52,626 nucleotides of DNA, taken from positions 1-52,626 of the forward strand of contig JAGVHG010000186.1 in NCBI GenBank assembly GCA_020056715.1, given 5' to 3'. Shown one piece after another: positions 7,951-17,540 of the stretch. Source of the DNA: Phycisphaerae bacterium (GTDB lineage Bacteria > Planctomycetota > Phycisphaerae > UBA1845). Within the stretch, counting starts at the first letter, position 1, and each line of letters starts with the position of its first letter. The notes under the pieces were generated by a model. It was not told where the DNA came from. It was given only the letters and a program-made list of their open reading frames with translations, and ran no database searches. The translations under genes and the position numbers were made by a program.

Positions 7951-10017
7951 TTACTTCTTCTTCTCCTCCTTGGTGTCCCCGCGAGCGAAAATGCTGGCGA
8001 CGTAGTTGAGGACATCCGTCGCACTGGTCTCGTTGTACCCGAAGTACTTGATGAGCCGCTGCTTTACAACGTCAATCTTGGCCTGGGTTTCATCGTCCAC
8101 CACGCCCGACACCACGTTCTTGAGTTTGATCGTGTCCCGCTGGTCCTCAAACAGTTTCAACTCCAATGCCTTGTGCAAACGGGCGTTGGTGCCGTATTCA
8201 AATTTCTTCCCGTCCAGCGAAAGAGCGCCAATGTAATTCATGATTTCCTGTCGGAAATCATCCTTTCGGCTTTCCGGAATATCGATCTTTTCCTCAATGG
8301 AGCGCATCAACCGCTCGTCCGGGTTCTCATCCTTTCCGGTATAGCGATTGCGCACTCGCTCATGTTGAGTATAGGCGCGAACGTTCTCGATGTAGTTGGA
8401 GCACAGCCGCGTAACGGCATCCTCGTCGGCACTGATGGCCCGCTGGACCTCGGATTTGAGGATGTCTTCATACTCTTCGCGGACCAACGCCAGCAGTTCG
8501 CGATACCGGCTTTTCAGTTCCTCGTCGGTAATGAGGCTGTGGTGGGCCATTCCCGACTCCAACTCGTTCATCACCATAAAGGGGTTGATGCACTTCTCCT
8601 GTATGGCCTGGTCGCTAACCAGGGAATTGGAGAGCTTGTCCTGGATATATCGCGGGCTGATTCCCAGCATACCCTCCCGTGGCGCCTCATCGCGCAGCTC
8701 ACGCACCGAGTCTTCCGTAAAGTTGGGAATGCTCTTCCCATTATAGAGTTTAACCTTTTGCATTAGCGTGAGGCCCGCCTTCTTAGGCTCCTCCAGACGG
8801 GTCAGCACGGCCCACATCGCGGCCATCTCGATGGTGTGGGGAGCAATATGGATTCCCCGAATGCGCTCTTTGTTGAAATCCTTATGGTAGATGGCGATTT
8901 CGTCGTCCAAGCGGATGTTGTAGGGAATATCGATCTTGATGGTTCGATCGCGGAAAGCCTCCATCATCTCATTGGATTGCAACTTCTTGTACTCGGGTTC
9001 GTTGGTATGCCCGATGATCACCTCGTCGATGTGCGTCTGGGCAAACTTTTTCGGCTTGATCACGTGCTCCTGCGACGCTCCGAGCAGATCGTAGAGAAAT
9101 GCGACGTCGAGCTTGAGCACTTCGATGAACTCAATCATCCCGCGGTTGGCGATGTTCAACTCGCCGTCGAAGTTGAACGCTCGCGGGTCGCTGTCGCTGC
9201 CGTACTCGGCGATCTTGCGATAGTTGATGTCCCCGGTCAGTTCCGTGGAGTCCTGGTTCTTTTCGTCCTTAGGTTGGAACGTCCCAATGCCGACCCGGTC
9301 TTTTTCGCTGAGAATCAAGCGCTTCACGCGGATATGGTCCATCACCTTGCGCCAATCGCCGTCATAACGAACCAACAGGTCTTCGAACATGCGCCGACAG
9401 AACGGGTCGAGCGTCCCATCGATCCGCAATTGCGACCCTTCGTCGAGTTCCTGGTTCATCTTTGCCAGAACGGCCTTTCGCGCTTCGGGTGGAATCAGCT
9501 TGAGCGGCTCTTCGTGCATGGGACAGGTATGGACGGTTGTTTTGCCCGTTTCGTCGGGGATGTGCCACGCGAACGTGTATAGCGCTCCCTCATCGAGTTT
9601 GGAATAATACTCCAAACCCTTCTTGAGAAGTCTGGCGATCGTGCTCTTGGATGATCCGACCGGACCGTGGAGCAGTAAGATGCGCCGCTCCGTGCCGTAC
9701 TGATGCGAGGCCGACTTGAAGAAGTCGACCAGGTTCATTAGCGGCCTGTCCAGTCCGTAGATCGCGTCGGCGCCGTGTTCGATCGGGTCGGAGAAAAAGT
9801 TGTAGCGCATCAACTCCTGGCGCATCGAGGTATACCGTTTACACCCGAAGTGCATAATCATGTCGTAGATGCGTTGGAAGGCGTTACGGGCGAGGCGCGG
9901 ATTGGCCGCGACCAATTCCAGGTAGTCTGAAAACGATCCCTCCCAGTGCTGCTCCCGGAACCGATCCGGGTTCAGATGCTGTTCGACGACGGAAACAATG
10001 TCAGCCGCGTTTCCCAT
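7951..10017 (-). CDS. prkA: serine protein kinase PrkA
   Basis: 688 aa, normal for the PrkA/YeaG family. The N-terminal AAA-type ATPase module carries the Walker A loop GPVGSSKST at about residue 120; the C-terminal half is the PrkA kinase-like region with distant resemblance to eukaryotic kinases. The start at ATG 10017 is preceded on the minus strand by a GGGAGAA ribosome-binding site. It is the first gene of the operon prkA-yhbH-spoVR. Known homologues phosphorylate a few protein targets and in Bacillus have also been linked to protease activity; in enteric bacteria the operon responds to starvation. A good sigma70-type promoter lies about 175 bp upstream. Confidence 0.95.
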   Translation of the reverse strand: MGNAADIVSVVEQHLNPDRFREQHWEGSFSDYLELVAANPRLARNAFQRIYDMIMHFGCKRYTSMRQELMRYNFFSDPIEHGADAIYGLDRPLMNLVDFFKSASHQYGTERRILLLHGPVGSSKSTIARLLKKGLEYYSKLDEGALYTFAWHIPDETGKTTVHTCPMHEEPLKLIPPEARKAVLAKMNQELDEGSQLRIDGTLDPFCRRMFEDLLVRYDGDWRKVMDHIRVKRLILSEKDRVGIGTFQPKDEKNQDSTELTGDINYRKIAEYGSDSDPRAFNFDGELNIANRGMIEFIEVLKLDVAFLYDLLGASQEHVIKPKKFAQTHIDEVIIGHTNEPEYKKLQSNEMMEAFRDRTIKIDIPYNIRLDDEIAIYHKDFNKERIRGIHIAPHTIEMAAMWAVLTRLEEPKKAGLTLMQKVKLYNGKSIPNFTEDSVRELRDEAPREGMLGISPRYIQDKLSNSLVSDQAIQEKCINPFMVMNELESGMAHHSLITDEELKSRYRELLALVREEYEDILKSEVQRAISADEDAVTRLCSNYIENVRAYTQHERVRNRYTGKDENPDERLMRSIEEKIDIPESRKDDFRQEIMNYIGALSLDGKKFEYGTNARLHKALELKLFEDQRDTIKLKNVVSGVVDDETQAKIDVVKQRLIKYFGYNETSATDVLNYVASIFARGDTKEEKKK

Positions 10018-10190
10018 GGCCGCGTTCTCCCTGCGGATATCGGACCCTACTACAATCCTAGCCTAGCCGGTTACCAGCGTATCGGTGGGACGTGCGTGCG
10101 AAGGATCTCAGCGCGCCTGTCCGATCGTCGACACGCAAATCCTCTAGCGTCGACCGGCACCGTCAAAGCCGCTTCCGATAAGTCACTTTA

Positions 10191-10219
10191 ATTTTAGGAC
10201 CGCCAAAACGTCGAGTCAA
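10191..10219 (-). promoter_or_regulatory. sigma70-type promoter of prkA-yhbH-spoVR
   Basis: On the minus strand TTGACT (10219-10214) and TAAAAT (10196-10191) are separated by exactly 17 bp. Transcription would start near 10184, leaving a leader of about 167 nt before the prkA ATG. It is the only strong-looking signal in the 305-bp gap 10018-10322, where no gene is visible. Confidence 0.5.
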
Positions 10220-10322
10220 CGCTGCGCATGGACTCGCGCGGGTGGCGACTTTATCGAAGCTCCCTACGAATATCGACCGCGAGGCCCGAACCCTGTTGCA
10301 ATTGTTCCCCGCGATCTGCGGG

Positions 10323-11429
10323 TTACGTCCGCTTTGCTTGAATCGGCGGACCTTGGGACGACTCTGCAGTGTAATTCACGAGGTCTCGTAGTCTGCGAGC
10401 TGCCGCCGCCACGTCCACCTGGGCGATGACCGCCTGGCAGACGCATAGGCAGCACGGAGCCGCTGTGAGAACCGTGGCCGCATTCGCCTCCGTGATGCCC
10501 CCGATGGCGACCAGCGGCAACGAGGTAAGCTTTCGGGCTTCGACCAGCTTGGCGGGACCGGCGATGTGGTCTTGGGGTTTCGTCGGCGAGTCAAATATCG
10601 GCCCGACAGCAATATAATCAGGGACTTGCTCGGCGGCCGATCGAACTTGTTCAATCGTGTGCGTGCTCACTCCGATCACGCATGTCGTGGGAACGATCCG
10701 CCGAACCACGGACACAGGCAGGTCCCCCTGCCCCAAGTGTACGCCGTGCGCGCCGCTCGCGGCGGCCACGTCCGGGCGATCGTTGATAATGAGCATCGCC
10801 CCATGCTCTCGACACAGGTTGACCAAACGTTTGGCCCGATCGAAAAGCTCGCGGTCGCTCAGATTCTTCTCACGAAGCTGTAGGCAATCGGCCCCGCCGC
10901 GAAGCGCCGCCTCTGCCGTCTCGAACCACCCCCCCCTACAAAACTCCTCGGTCAGCAAGACGTACAACCGCACGTCCCCGAAGCGTTGCCGGGCCTGGGT
11001 TGTGAGGGCCAATCGCCGCTCAAGCTCGTAACCTTGATATCGTATCCGCTCGATTACCGTGGCGAACGCGGGATCGATGATCTTCCCGTACTCCTCGATC
11101 GTCCGCAGGGCCTCGCTCAGCCGCTTACCCGCCGCCACGACGACCTGCGTCGCATCCGCGCGTTGATACTCACTTTCGGCCGTAATCTCCCGCCCTACGT
11201 CGCCCGCGATGTCGCGGCATGCGAGTTCATAGCCCTGGGATTTGTCTCGCGCCCACGATATTTCGTACTCCCGCGCCAGTGTGTGCCGTGCCTCCTTGAC
11301 CGCGGCCGTCAGTGCGGCGTCGTCCAGCACGAACCGCGCATACTCCTCCATCACCCGCAGCGCTTCCCGCGCTCGGTTGAAGTTGGCGTCGATAATGCGT
11401 AGGACCGACGAATCACACATAACTTCCAA
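10323..11429 (-). CDS. thiE: thiamine-phosphate synthase with N-terminal ThiD2 domain
   Basis: 368 aa. The first ~140 residues (RIIDANFNRAREALRVMEEY...) form the ThiD2 domain often fused to ThiE in planctomycetes and relatives. The rest is the TIM-barrel ThiE, which joins HMP-pyrophosphate and thiazole phosphate to make thiamine phosphate. Visible ThiE motifs are LQLREKNLSDREL, LIINDRPDVA, GVHLGQGDLP, GVSTHT, VGPIFDSPTK and VAIGGIT. The usual phosphate-binding segment near the C-terminus is replaced by an unusual Cys-rich run, APCCLCVCQAVI. The 5' end overlaps the upstream gene (stop at 11413), suggesting one transcript. No TPP riboswitch is visible upstream. Confidence 0.9.
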   Translation of the reverse strand: MEVMCDSSVLRIIDANFNRAREALRVMEEYARFVLDDAALTAAVKEARHTLAREYEISWARDKSQGYELACRDIAGDVGREITAESEYQRADATQVVVAAGKRLSEALRTIEEYGKIIDPAFATVIERIRYQGYELERRLALTTQARQRFGDVRLYVLLTEEFCRGGWFETAEAALRGGADCLQLREKNLSDRELFDRAKRLVNLCREHGAMLIINDRPDVAAASGAHGVHLGQGDLPVSVVRRIVPTTCVIGVSTHTIEQVRSAAEQVPDYIAVGPIFDSPTKPQDHIAGPAKLVEARKLTSLPLVAIGGITEANAATVLTAAPCCLCVCQAVIAQVDVAAAARRLRDLVNYTAESSQGPPIQAKRT

Positions 11430-12051
11430 TTGCCCTTCGAACCGGCATCCCGCACTCCGGACACAGCCCCGAGATGTTTCCCGTCAGATTGTACCCACAT
11501 TCGAGGCATTCGTTGCGTTTCTTTCGACGCAAGCGACGCCGCTCGCGGATTGAGTCGCGGATTGGAGGGATCATCAGTAGGGTCGCCAGGGGCCAAACCG
11601 GGAGGCGAAAATAACTTGATTCAACGAGCCATTGCGATCCTGAGAAGCCAAACGGCGGGCGAGGCCGCGGCCCGATCGCAGTGCGCCAACTCCCGCCGAC
11701 GGGCGGAACGGCGTAGCGGTCGCCGATTCGGATCGGGACTCGAAACACCGGCGGAGTCGGCGGACCGGCGATGGCATCGTCCCAGGGCCCCAGATTCTCT
11801 GCTTGAGAGCGTAGGAATAGGATGGATTGATACTCCGCCGCCTCAACGGAAAACAGCTCTTGGGGAGAGTGGAACCAAAACAGCCGCACACGGCCGTCGA
11901 AGAAATGCAACAGAAGTACGTCGTGATTGAAGGAGACGGGCTTGAACGAGGGAATCATCACATAGCTAAACGCCCCGAACACGGCCAGTGCCGCGGCGAT
12001 CAATGCGCATCCACCAGCTAAGATTTTTCGACCCATGCCACTATTACCCAC
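11413..12051 (-). CDS. membrane protein with C-terminal zinc ribbon
   Basis: 212 aa, function unknown. A hydrophobic N-terminal segment (ILAGGCALIAAALAVFGAF) may be an anchor or signal. A second hydrophobic stretch (LPVWPLATLLMIP) precedes a basic patch RERRRLRRKKR. The C-terminus is a four-cysteine ribbon, CLECGYNLTGN then CPECG, the same type as in the proteins at 3398-5050 and 28971-30017. The topology suggests a periplasmic loop of about 100 residues with the ribbon in the cytosol. ATG 12036 is an alternative start. It overlaps thiE downstream, but no functional link to thiamine is evident. Confidence 0.65.
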   Translation of the reverse strand: MGNSGMGRKILAGGCALIAAALAVFGAFSYVMIPSFKPVSFNHDVLLLHFFDGRVRLFWFHSPQELFSVEAAEYQSILFLRSQAENLGPWDDAIAGPPTPPVFRVPIRIGDRYAVPPVGGSWRTAIGPRPRPPFGFSGSQWLVESSYFRLPVWPLATLLMIPPIRDSIRERRRLRRKKRNECLECGYNLTGNISGLCPECGMPVRRAIGSYV

Positions 12052-12066
12052 ACGGGACGGAAAGCC

Positions 12067-15000
12067 CTAGTGCGCCGTCAAGCTCTTAGGACCCCGGACA
12101 TCGGGCATGGGCGGCAGCTTAGGGGCCGGACGGTTCTTGAACTTTTCGTAGCTTTCCGTCTGCATGCTGGTCAACTCTATGGGCCGGCCGTCGATAAACA
12201 TGTGCGTCACCTGGGCCACGGTCTGCAACGGCGTATCCGTGGTCACGATCAGGTCGGCGCGTTTGCCCGGCTCTATCGAACCGACGCGGTCGGCAATGCC
12301 AAGAATCTCCGCCGCACCGAGAGTCAGAGCGTACTCCGCCCGTTCGCGCGGCAACCCGTGGGCGACGGCCATCCCCACGATGCTACCAAGATCAAAGGCG
12401 CCGGAAGCGCTCTCGCTACCGAAACAGAACTTCACCCCGGCGCGATCCAGCTCCGCCGCGCAACGATAAACCGAATCCCACGTCTCATACTCTCCTCGTG
12501 GATAGCTCAGTACGGTGGCGAGGATGACCGGGATATCTTTTTGCTTGAGTACGTCAGCCAACTTCCAAGACTCCGCGCCTCCACTGAGAACACATTTGAG
12601 TTTATGTTTTTCCGCGAACTCGATGGCGTCGAGGATCGGCTTATAGGTCCCGCCCTCGAAGATCACGGGTTTCTCGCCGCGTACGTAGGGGATCATCGCC
12701 TCCAAGGTGAGATCGACCTCGTAGCGTATTTTCGTGTCCGCCGCGGCGAGTTGCTTCACCTCCGCGTAATGCTTGGCCTTGGCGATGTAATCCTCCAGTT
12801 GCTTGAGCGCCTTCTTGTGTTCATCGGTTTGCTTCTTCTTCGCTTCTTTGTCCTCCGAAAGGTGAACGGGTAGGCTCGGCACATTCATATGCAGGCCGAA
12901 AGTGTCCACAACGAGCATGTCCGGGGCCGTCCAGCCGTCGAGATGAATGACCGCGCTCTGTCCGCTGATGCGTCCCCCGGAGGGTCTCACCAACGCCGTT
13001 GTGATCCCCGCCGTTCGTGCGATGCGGATGTGCTCGCTGTGCGAGTGAACCGCGCTGGCGGCCTTGAGCTGCGGATTGAACGTCCCGATCTCGCTGAAAT
13101 CTCGCGTGGAACGAAGCGAGTCGATCTCGTTCAAACCCAGAATGCCGCTCGCATCGATCAAACCCGGATAAACGTGCAGTCCCGATCCGTCAATCACACC
13201 CGCTCCGGGTGGGACCGTCGCATTCGGCCCCACCTCCAGGATTTTGTCCTCCACAATCACCACCGTGCCCCTCTCGATAACCGGCCCGCTGATGGGGTGG
13301 ATGGTCGCTCCGACAATGGCGTAGGCCCGGTGCGGGGTCTGCGGGATCGTGCGATCCACGAACGCCGGACCGGCTTTCCAGTCGGTCAACGCCTCGACCG
13401 GATCGGGCCGCGGGTCCTCGAAATAGACCTCCCCGTCGATCAGCGTCATCACGCACTTGCTGAAGGTGTTGAGCGGGTGGCCGTTGAAGATGGCCAGGTC
13501 GCCGTCCTTGCCGACCTCGATGCTGCCCACGCGCTCGTCGATCTGCAACTGCATGGCCGGGTTGAGCGTCACCAAGCGTAGGGCTTGGTTTTCGTCCAGC
13601 CCACCCCACTTGATGCACTTGGCCGCCTCCTGGTTGAGATATCGGGTCGTGTTCGGTGAATCGGAGTTGAGCGAAGCGTTTACGCCACGCTGGGTCATCA
13701 GGGCCGCGTTGTGTGGAATCGCGCCGTAGGCTTCAACCTTGTACGCCCAGTCGTTCGCAAAAGTCGTCGCCCCGGCACCGTGCCGGGCGATCTCAGGCGC
13801 CACGCGGTACCCTTCCAACACATGGTCCAGCGTTCCGATGCGGATGCCGTACTCCTCCGCGACCGCGAATATCCGCAGAATTTCCTCAGACCGGTAGCAA
13901 TGGTTGTGAACGGTCATCCGTCCGGCCAGTACATCAGCCAGGGCTTCGAGACGCAGGTCCCTTCGCGGCGGCGGAACGTCCTGTCCGCTCTGCGATTGCC
14001 GGTTGTAGTCGTCCCACCCGCGCTGATACTCCTTCGCCGCCTCAAATGCTGTGCGGATCGTCGCCTCCACACCCATCCGCGTGTTGGGATATCGCTTCCC
14101 GAAGTTCTCGAAAAAGTTCGCTTGGGTGACGTTCTCGCCAAGGGCGAACTTAATGGACCGCGGAGCGTCGGCAATCACCATTTCAGAGACCGGCCGCTCG
14201 TACTTGAGCTTGAAGACGACATTCTGCCCGCCGATGGGATTGGCCGATCCGTGCATCGCATGGTGCGTGGTGTCGCCGCCCGCGAGCGTCCGGTAGATGG
14301 TGATGTCGTGCGGATCGATGGTATCGGCGACGCGCACTTCCGCACTGATCGCCATCGTCCCTTCGTTCACTCCGTCGATCGCCAGGTGCGAGTGCGGATC
14401 GATGATCCCGGGCATGACGAATCGTCCCGCGGCGTCGATGACGGTTACACCCGTCGGGGCCGCCACGTCGGTCCCGACGGCCGCGATTTTTCCGTTGCGA
14501 ATCAACACCGATCCGTTCAGGATCGTCGGACCCGTCACCGGGAGGATGGTCGCGTTTTTCACGAGAACGCTTCCACCGGTCTTGGTTTTCGGAATTCGAT
14601 CGGTCTTGATCTCGACGGCCCAGGTTGGGTCTTTGTCTTCCTTCTCATCGGGTGCAACCGTTTCACCGGCTTTTTCCTCGGTCTTCGCGGCGGCTGTTTC
14701 CGCGGACTTGCTCCCTTCACCGCCGTCGGGCTTCTTATCCTTGTCGCCCTTTTCCTTCTCGTCCTCGGCTTCGATCTCGATCTTCTTGCCGTCGATGAAC
14801 ACGAACTTCACCTTGCCGGCCTTATCCGAAAGAGGCTTGGTCATCACCGTAACGTTGGCGACATAACCGGCGGCGATGGCGCCGAGTTGACCCTTCATCC
14901 CGAGTACCTCGGCGGCGTTGAGGGTCAAGGCCGCTATGGCTGCTTCTTCGGGCAAGCCCTTCTCGATCACGAGACGGAGGCTCTCCATAAACTCGGAGAT

Positions 15001-16203
15001 CTTCTTGAAGGAACGAGTGGTGAGGGCGAACGGTACGCCGGCCTCATGTAGACGTATCACATTGGCTGCCTGCTCCTCCCAGAGACGGCGGCGCTCCTTG
15101 CGAAGCTTCAGGGGTTCGTAAATTCTCTCATCTTTTTTTGCGTCCTTCGTTTCCGCCCCTTCTTTCGACTCCACGGACGCATCGCCTGTTTCGGTGGCTT
15201 TCCCGTCCGGCTTTTTGGCCTCGGACTTGGGCTTTTTCTTGCCGTACTCCGGCTCTTCGTCAAACTTGAGGCTGACGATGAGCGGAACGCGCTCTGCCTT
15301 GATGCGATCAATGACCTGCCAGGCCTCCTTCGCTCCGGTGATGGCTACGTCGAGCTTGAATTCGGCGGATAGATCGAGCGCCCGGCGGATTTCGTTGTCC
15401 GTGTTCGCCTCGAAAAAGATCCGCTGCGACCGTCCGAGCATGGGCTGGAGAGCGTCCAATGCTGCATCAGTCGGCGGGCGAATCGCGTTGTTGGGGTGGC
15501 GTTCGTAGTATTTCTGCAACTTGGCTTGTCGACGGGCGTCGAGCAGGACCTGCCGGAATTGGGCGAACACGCCGAGGATGTTTTGCGGGTAGTCGCCCGG
15601 TTCACCAACAGTAAACGAGCCGTGTTGGGCGACATTGGACTCGATGACTGCCCGACGAATTGGATCGTTCGACAAACCGACGAGGTCGCTGCTTCCGCCG
15701 AGAAGTCCGTCGCGCGGGGCGATGAGGGCGGCGGTGAATCCGGCGGCGCGGTGGGCCTCCCGCTGCTTGTCGTCGGGAACATACTGCTCGATGCCTCGCG
15801 TCTGCGGGCGGATACCTCTGCGGTCCGCAAAACGGGTGGCCGGCAGCGGCCCCTCACGCGGGTCGGGATTGAGGTCCTCCGTTCGTTCGCGTTCTTCCTT
15901 GGTCCGCTCCTTTTCGGGGATGCCGAGGTTGGTGAGGGCGTCGATGAACCCCGGGTAGGCGATCAAGCCCGACCCATCGATCCGCTCGGCTTGGGGAGGG
16001 ATGCCCACATCGGTCCCAACGGCGACAATCCGGCCGTCAAGCATGACGATCGTGCCCGACTCGATCGTCGCACCGGTTCCCGTGACGATCTTCACGCCCG
16101 TGAGTGCGATGGGCGTCTCAAAGTCGCCGCGGGATGAGTTCACCGCGATCATCGCAAAGACCGAGGCAAGGCTACAGATCATCCGCCGAGACAGCACCGT
16201 CAT
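12067..16203 (-). CDS. exported three-module amidohydrolase-like protein
   Basis: 1378 aa from ATG 16203, chosen because it gives a signal peptide (RRMICSLASVFAMIAVNSS); the frame is open to 16542. Three amidohydrolase-like modules follow one another, each opening with a composite beta-sandwich block. Module 1, from about residue 30, has GSGLIAYPGFIDALTNLG, with no His at the metal position. Module 2, from about 550, has MPGIIDPHSHLAIDG, MTVHNHCYRSEE, LDHVLEGYR and SDSP, a plausible metal site. Module 3, from about 965, has VYPGLIDASGILG and again lacks HxH. Two Lys/Glu-rich linkers lie near residues 318-360 and 470-525. It is far longer than single-domain amidohydrolases of about 450 aa. The substrate is unknown; imidazolonepropionase/dihydroorotase-like hydrolysis of C-N bonds is the family activity. 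The gene stands alone on the minus strand. Confidence 0.8.
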   Translation of the reverse strand: MTVLSRRMICSLASVFAMIAVNSSRGDFETPIALTGVKIVTGTGATIESGTIVMLDGRIVAVGTDVGIPPQAERIDGSGLIAYPGFIDALTNLGIPEKERTKEERERTEDLNPDPREGPLPATRFADRRGIRPQTRGIEQYVPDDKQREAHRAAGFTAALIAPRDGLLGGSSDLVGLSNDPIRRAVIESNVAQHGSFTVGEPGDYPQNILGVFAQFRQVLLDARRQAKLQKYYERHPNNAIRPPTDAALDALQPMLGRSQRIFFEANTDNEIRRALDLSAEFKLDVAITGAKEAWQVIDRIKAERVPLIVSLKFDEEPEYGKKKPKSEAKKPDGKATETGDASVESKEGAETKDAKKDERIYEPLKLRKERRRLWEEQAANVIRLHEAGVPFALTTRSFKKISEFMESLRLVIEKGLPEEAAIAALTLNAAEVLGMKGQLGAIAAGYVANVTVMTKPLSDKAGKVKFVFIDGKKIEIEAEDEKEKGDKDKKPDGGEGSKSAETAAAKTEEKAGETVAPDEKEDKDPTWAVEIKTDRIPKTKTGGSVLVKNATILPVTGPTILNGSVLIRNGKIAAVGTDVAAPTGVTVIDAAGRFVMPGIIDPHSHLAIDGVNEGTMAISAEVRVADTIDPHDITIYRTLAGGDTTHHAMHGSANPIGGQNVVFKLKYERPVSEMVIADAPRSIKFALGENVTQANFFENFGKRYPNTRMGVEATIRTAFEAAKEYQRGWDDYNRQSQSGQDVPPPRRDLRLEALADVLAGRMTVHNHCYRSEEILRIFAVAEEYGIRIGTLDHVLEGYRVAPEIARHGAGATTFANDWAYKVEAYGAIPHNAALMTQRGVNASLNSDSPNTTRYLNQEAAKCIKWGGLDENQALRLVTLNPAMQLQIDERVGSIEVGKDGDLAIFNGHPLNTFSKCVMTLIDGEVYFEDPRPDPVEALTDWKAGPAFVDRTIPQTPHRAYAIVGATIHPISGPVIERGTVVIVEDKILEVGPNATVPPGAGVIDGSGLHVYPGLIDASGILGLNEIDSLRSTRDFSEIGTFNPQLKAASAVHSHSEHIRIARTAGITTALVRPSGGRISGQSAVIHLDGWTAPDMLVVDTFGLHMNVPSLPVHLSEDKEAKKKQTDEHKKALKQLEDYIAKAKHYAEVKQLAAADTKIRYEVDLTLEAMIPYVRGEKPVIFEGGTYKPILDAIEFAEKHKLKCVLSGGAESWKLADVLKQKDIPVILATVLSYPRGEYETWDSVYRCAAELDRAGVKFCFGSESASGAFDLGSIVGMAVAHGLPRERAEYALTLGAAEILGIADRVGSIEPGKRADLIVTTDTPLQTVAQVTHMFIDGRPIELTSMQTESYEKFKNRPAPKLPPMPDVRGPKSLTAH

Positions 16204-16580
16204 ACGAGCCGACCGAGGGTCAGACGAGCCGACCGAGGAGGGAGGGTCCGGGAGGGTCCACGCCCTTGAGTCCGCCTCGGCGGAGTACGACAAGTCAAAC
16301 ATGACCTTGTTATTCACTACCGTCATCCTTCTAAAAAACAGGTATTCCAGCAGCGAGAGTGTACGGAACGCCCGCAGTGCTGTCGACATCCGCTCGTACC
16401 GGCGGCCGTCAGCCGCTCGACCCTTACAGCACCAACGCCCTTGAGCGTTGGGGCGACCTTGTGAGCAGAAACTGTGCGGCGAGCTACCATGACGCACAGC
16501 AACGGGACAAACCACGGACATTGTGCTAAAACCTGCCCGCAACCTGCCCGATGAAACGCTTGGGTGGGTGGAGTTTAAGC
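16204..16580. other. intergenic region between divergent genes
   Basis: This 377-bp gap separates the divergent amidohydrolase and epimerase genes. It holds two 15-bp direct repeats ACGAGCCGACCGAGG (16204-16218 and 16224-16238, 20-bp period) directly upstream of the amidohydrolase ATG, a small TCCGCCTCGGCGGA palindrome at about 16270, and the second copy of the CCTTGA-loop hairpin (16427-16458). I see no clear promoter or gene. Confidence 0.5.
16427..16458. repeat. hairpin repeat, CCTTGA-loop family, copy 2
   Basis: CCAACGC (16432-16438) pairs with GCGTTGG (16445-16451) around loop CCTTGA. It matches copy 1 at 7893-7924 over the whole 32 bp except for one compensatory A-T for C-G pair in the stem and one flanking base. 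Confidence 0.75.
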
Positions 16581-17519
16581 ATGACGACTATTCTAGTAAC
16601 CGGCGGAGCGGGGTTCATCGGGTCGCACCTGGCGACGCGGTTTGTCGAGCTGGGCCACCGAGTCCGCGTCTTCGACAATCTATCTACGGGACATCGGTCG
16701 AACCTCTCACACCTGGGAAGTCGGATCGAATTGATCGAGGCCGACTTGAGGGACGCGGATGCCTGCCGCAAGGCGTGCGCCGGGATCGAGTTCGTCTTCC
16801 ACGAGGCCGCACTAGGATCGGTCCCCCTATCCGTTGACGACCCGCAAACCAGCCACGACGTGAACATCAACGGGACGTTCAACATGCTGCTGGCCGCCGT
16901 CCATCACAAAGTGCGACGCTTCATCTACGCCGGGAGCAGTTCCGCTTACGGCGATACCGAAGAATCGCCCAAGCACGAAGGGATGCGCCCCAGGCCGCTC
17001 AGCCCGTACGCCGTCCAGAAGCTGACCGGGGAGGAGTACTTAGGCGCGTTTTGCGTTTGCTATGGATTGGAAACGATCACGCTGCGCTACTTCAACGTGT
17101 TCGGGCCGCGCCAGGATCCCAAGAGCCATTACGCGGCCGCCATCCCCGCGTTTGTGAGCGCGATCATGCAAGGACAGTCCCCGACCATCTACGGCGACGG
17201 GGAGCAATCGCGGGATTTTACCTACATCGACAACGTGGTCGACGGGAATGTCCTCGCTATGTCCGTGAAAAAGACTTGCGGCGAGACGGTCAACGTAGCC
17301 TGCGGCGGGCAGATCACCATCAACCAGGTGATCGCGGCGATCAACAAGGCCCTGGGGACGAATGTCCGGGCGAGATACGTCGATCCCCGGCCCGGCGACG
17401 TGCGGCACTCGTGCGCTGACGTACGACTGGCAACCACGTTGCTCGGATACACGCCCAAAGTGTCGTTCGAGGACGGTTTGCGCCGGGCGATTGACTACTA
17501 CCGCTCGATCGCGGGCTGA
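16581..17519 (+). CDS. NAD-dependent sugar-nucleotide epimerase (UDP-GlcNAc/UDP-glucose 4-epimerase type)
   Basis: About 312 aa from ATG 16581 (an upstream ATG at 16551 adds ten residues unlike the family). It is an extended short-chain dehydrogenase with Rossmann motif TGGAGFIGSHL at residues 7-17, Asp of VFDNLSTG, catalytic SSSAYG and YAVQK, and the substrate-loop motifs FGPRQDP, YGDGEQSRDFTYIDN and RPGDVRHS. The FGPRQDP...HYAAAIPAF spacing resembles WbpP/TviC-like UDP-N-acetylhexosamine 4-epimerases more than GalE. It would supply a sugar nucleotide for surface polysaccharide. The radical SAM gene starts 21 bp after its stop, so the two may be co-transcribed. Confidence 0.85.
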   Translation: MTTILVTGGAGFIGSHLATRFVELGHRVRVFDNLSTGHRSNLSHLGSRIELIEADLRDADACRKACAGIEFVFHEAALGSVPLSVDDPQTSHDVNINGTFNMLLAAVHHKVRRFIYAGSSSAYGDTEESPKHEGMRPRPLSPYAVQKLTGEEYLGAFCVCYGLETITLRYFNVFGPRQDPKSHYAAAIPAFVSAIMQGQSPTIYGDGEQSRDFTYIDNVVDGNVLAMSVKKTCGETVNVACGGQITINQVIAAINKALGTNVRARYVDPRPGDVRHSCADVRLATTLLGYTPKVSFEDGLRRAIDYYRSIAG

Positions 17520-17540
17520 TGGTCTGCTTTGACGACTTCG

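Noticed and set aside
10323-12066. TPP riboswitch upstream of the ThiD2-ThiE gene
   Set aside because: The gene overlaps the upstream gene, and the space before that gene is only 15 bp; no THI-box-like sequence was visible.
12070-16137. Long open frames on the plus strand opposite the amidohydrolase gene (up to 446 aa)
   Set aside because: They have no recognisable domain and are antisense shadows of a gene with clear family motifs; high GC content keeps such frames open.
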